Notes under the pieces: model-generated | Seen by the model: only the letters and a program-made list of their open reading frames with translations | Databases searched by the model: none | Told to the model about the DNA's origin: nothing | Assembly: GCA_947481355.1 (NCBI GenBank) | Contig: CANKGM010000020.1 | Coordinates: 1 to 15,153 of the forward strand | DNA length: 15,153 nucleotides | Direction of reading: 5' to 3' | DNA from: Chitinophagaceae bacterium | GTDB lineage: Bacteria > Bacteroidota > Bacteroidia > Chitinophagales > Chitinophagaceae | In this document: piece by piece, positions 13,990 to 15,153 of the stretch | Layout: the number at the start of each line of letters is the position of its first letter | Position numbering within the stretch: position 1 is the first letter of the stretch | Program-made: the position numbers and the translations under genes

Positions 13990-15153
13990 TTGTATACCCA
14001 TAGATCAATATCTGATCTCCGTTCGAAATTGATTCACGGGGAGTTAACGTGTGTTGAAGTTGTACAATCTTATCTAGACAAGATTGCAACTTCGGCACAC
14101 CTTAATGCCTATGTTGCAGTATATGCTGAAGAGGCATTGAATAGGGCCTCTCAATTAGATCAAAAAAAACATGACAAGACCACCTGGGGGAACCTTTATG
14201 GTGTTGTAATTGGGCTGAAGGATGTATTATGTTATGAAGGACATGAAGTGACCGGGTCATCCGCCATTTTAAAGAATCATCTAGCTATTTATTCCGCTAC
14301 CGCTGTTCAACGCTTGGTAGACCAAGATGCAATCATAATAGGAAATTTAAACTGTGATGAATTTGCAATGGGTTCATCCAATGAAAATTCGGTATATGGA
14401 AATGTGCTTAACGCACTCGATGAGAGCCGTGTTCCTGGTGGATCATCTGGAGGCTCTGCTGTTGCCGTACAAGCTGATCTATGTATGGTTAGCTTAGGTT
14501 CGGATACAGGAGGATCGGTGCGACAACCCGCTGACTTCTGTGGCATACTAGGCATTAAACCTGGATATGGCAGAATTTCTAGGTATGGCTTACTTGCATA
14601 CGCTTCTTCATTTGATCAAATTGGTTTGTTCTCAAAAAATACTAAAGATTTAGCGTTGGTTTTATCGGTTATTTCAGGAATGGATGAATTCGATAGCACC
14701 TGCGCGAATGAGATAGTCCCTGACTATGTTGTAGCGCTTAAAGAAGAAAAGAAATTTAAAATAGCCTATTTCCCTGAATGCCTAGAACATCCTTCTCTCG
14801 ATTCAGAAATTAGGAAAAGTATTGAAACACTTATTACACAGCTTAAGTCGGATGGCCATACTGTTGAACCCGTAAGCTTCAATTACCTGGATCATATTGT
14901 ACCCGCTTACTATGTATTAACCACAGCAGAGGCCTCTTCAAACCTCTCAAGATACGATGGTATCAAATTTGGATACAGAACACCTGGGCCAATTGAGGAT
15001 CTTAATGAGCTTTATAAAAAAACACGCTCAGAGGGATTTGGCAAAGAAGTGAAAAAAAGAATCATGCTCGGCACGTTTGTTCTAAGCACCGGTTATTATG
15101 ATGCTTATTTTGCCAAAGCACAGCAAGTGAGACGATTAATTGTTGAAAAAACC
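13990..15153 (+). CDS. gatA: Glutamyl-tRNA(Gln) amidotransferase subunit A, 5' part (runs off the right edge)
   Basis: 388 residues, about 80% of a usual 475-490. GatA releases ammonia from glutamine, and GatB uses it to convert Glu-tRNA(Gln) to Gln-tRNA(Gln). The amidase-signature triad is present: Lys77 in GLKDVL, Ser152 in PGGSSGGSAVAV (the cis-Ser) and nucleophile Ser176 in GSDTGGSVRQPA. YGRISRYGLLAYASSFDQ is typical of GatA rather than of other amidases. The start appears to be TTG at 13990: an in-frame stop lies at 13969-13971, there is no ATG or GTG between it and the conserved N-terminus, and TTG gives MYTHRSISDLRSKL, matching family length (triad positions two residues below those of well-studied GatA). 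No Shine-Dalgarno is seen. It may be co-transcribed with tatA. Confidence 0.94.
   Translation, partial: MYTHRSISDLRSKLIHGELTCVEVVQSYLDKIATSAHLNAYVAVYAEEALNRASQLDQKKHDKTTWGNLYGVVIGLKDVLCYEGHEVTGSSAILKNHLAIYSATAVQRLVDQDAIIIGNLNCDEFAMGSSNENSVYGNVLNALDESRVPGGSSGGSAVAVQADLCMVSLGSDTGGSVRQPADFCGILGIKPGYGRISRYGLLAYASSFDQIGLFSKNTKDLALVLSVISGMDEFDSTCANEIVPDYVVALKEEKKFKIAYFPECLEHPSLDSEIRKSIETLITQLKSDGHTVEPVSFNYLDHIVPAYYVLTTAEASSNLSRYDGIKFGYRTPGPIEDLNELYKKTRSEGFGKEVKKRIMLGTFVLSTGYYDAYFAKAQQVRRLIVEKT

Overview
The window looks like ordinary chromosome from a low-GC member of the Bacteroidota, most likely Cytophagales-like. The evidence is a TonB-dependent receptor with a carboxypeptidase-regulatory-like N-terminus, promoters of the Bacteroidetes type (TTG, 19 nt, TAnnTTTG) instead of sigma-70 boxes, very few Shine-Dalgarno sequences, and Bacteroidota-like forms of PheT, ZapA, RNase Y, TatA and GatA. 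Two genes appear to start with TTG. I see no phage, IS element, CRISPR array, tRNA or rRNA, and no sign of recent transfer.

Layout. 1-1349 (-): 5' part of a TonB-dependent receptor gene that runs off the left edge. 1411-2586 (-): a thiolase, ending in a hairpin terminator that also carries the -33 element of the receptor promoter. 2705-4548 (+): pyrD and a TerC-family membrane protein, 5 nt apart. 4559-6837 (-): dnaB followed by rsmE, meeting terC tail to tail. 6838-7220: a 383-nt divergent intergenic region, AT-rich, with DnaA-box-like 9-mers spaced about 21 bp apart. 7221-9943 (+): pheT and a small coiled-coil gene. 9940-10194 (-): a small protein resembling a type IX secretion sorting domain. 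10287-11463 (+): zapA and a secreted TIM-barrel isomerase-like protein, closed by a terminator. 11597-13605 (+): rny and rplS, with a strong promoter before rplS and a strong terminator after it. 13716-15153 (+): tatA and the 5' part of gatA, which runs off the right edge.

Most genes are housekeeping: pyrimidine synthesis (PyrD), replication (DnaB), ribosome modification and structure (RsmE, bL19), translation fidelity and tRNA charging (PheT, GatA), division (ZapA), RNA decay (RNase Y) and protein export (TatA). I do not see a clear new multi-gene system. The points most worth checking are the phased array upstream of dnaB, the SSB-like acidic tip on DnaB, the coiled-coil protein near zapA, and the orphan sorting-domain-like protein.
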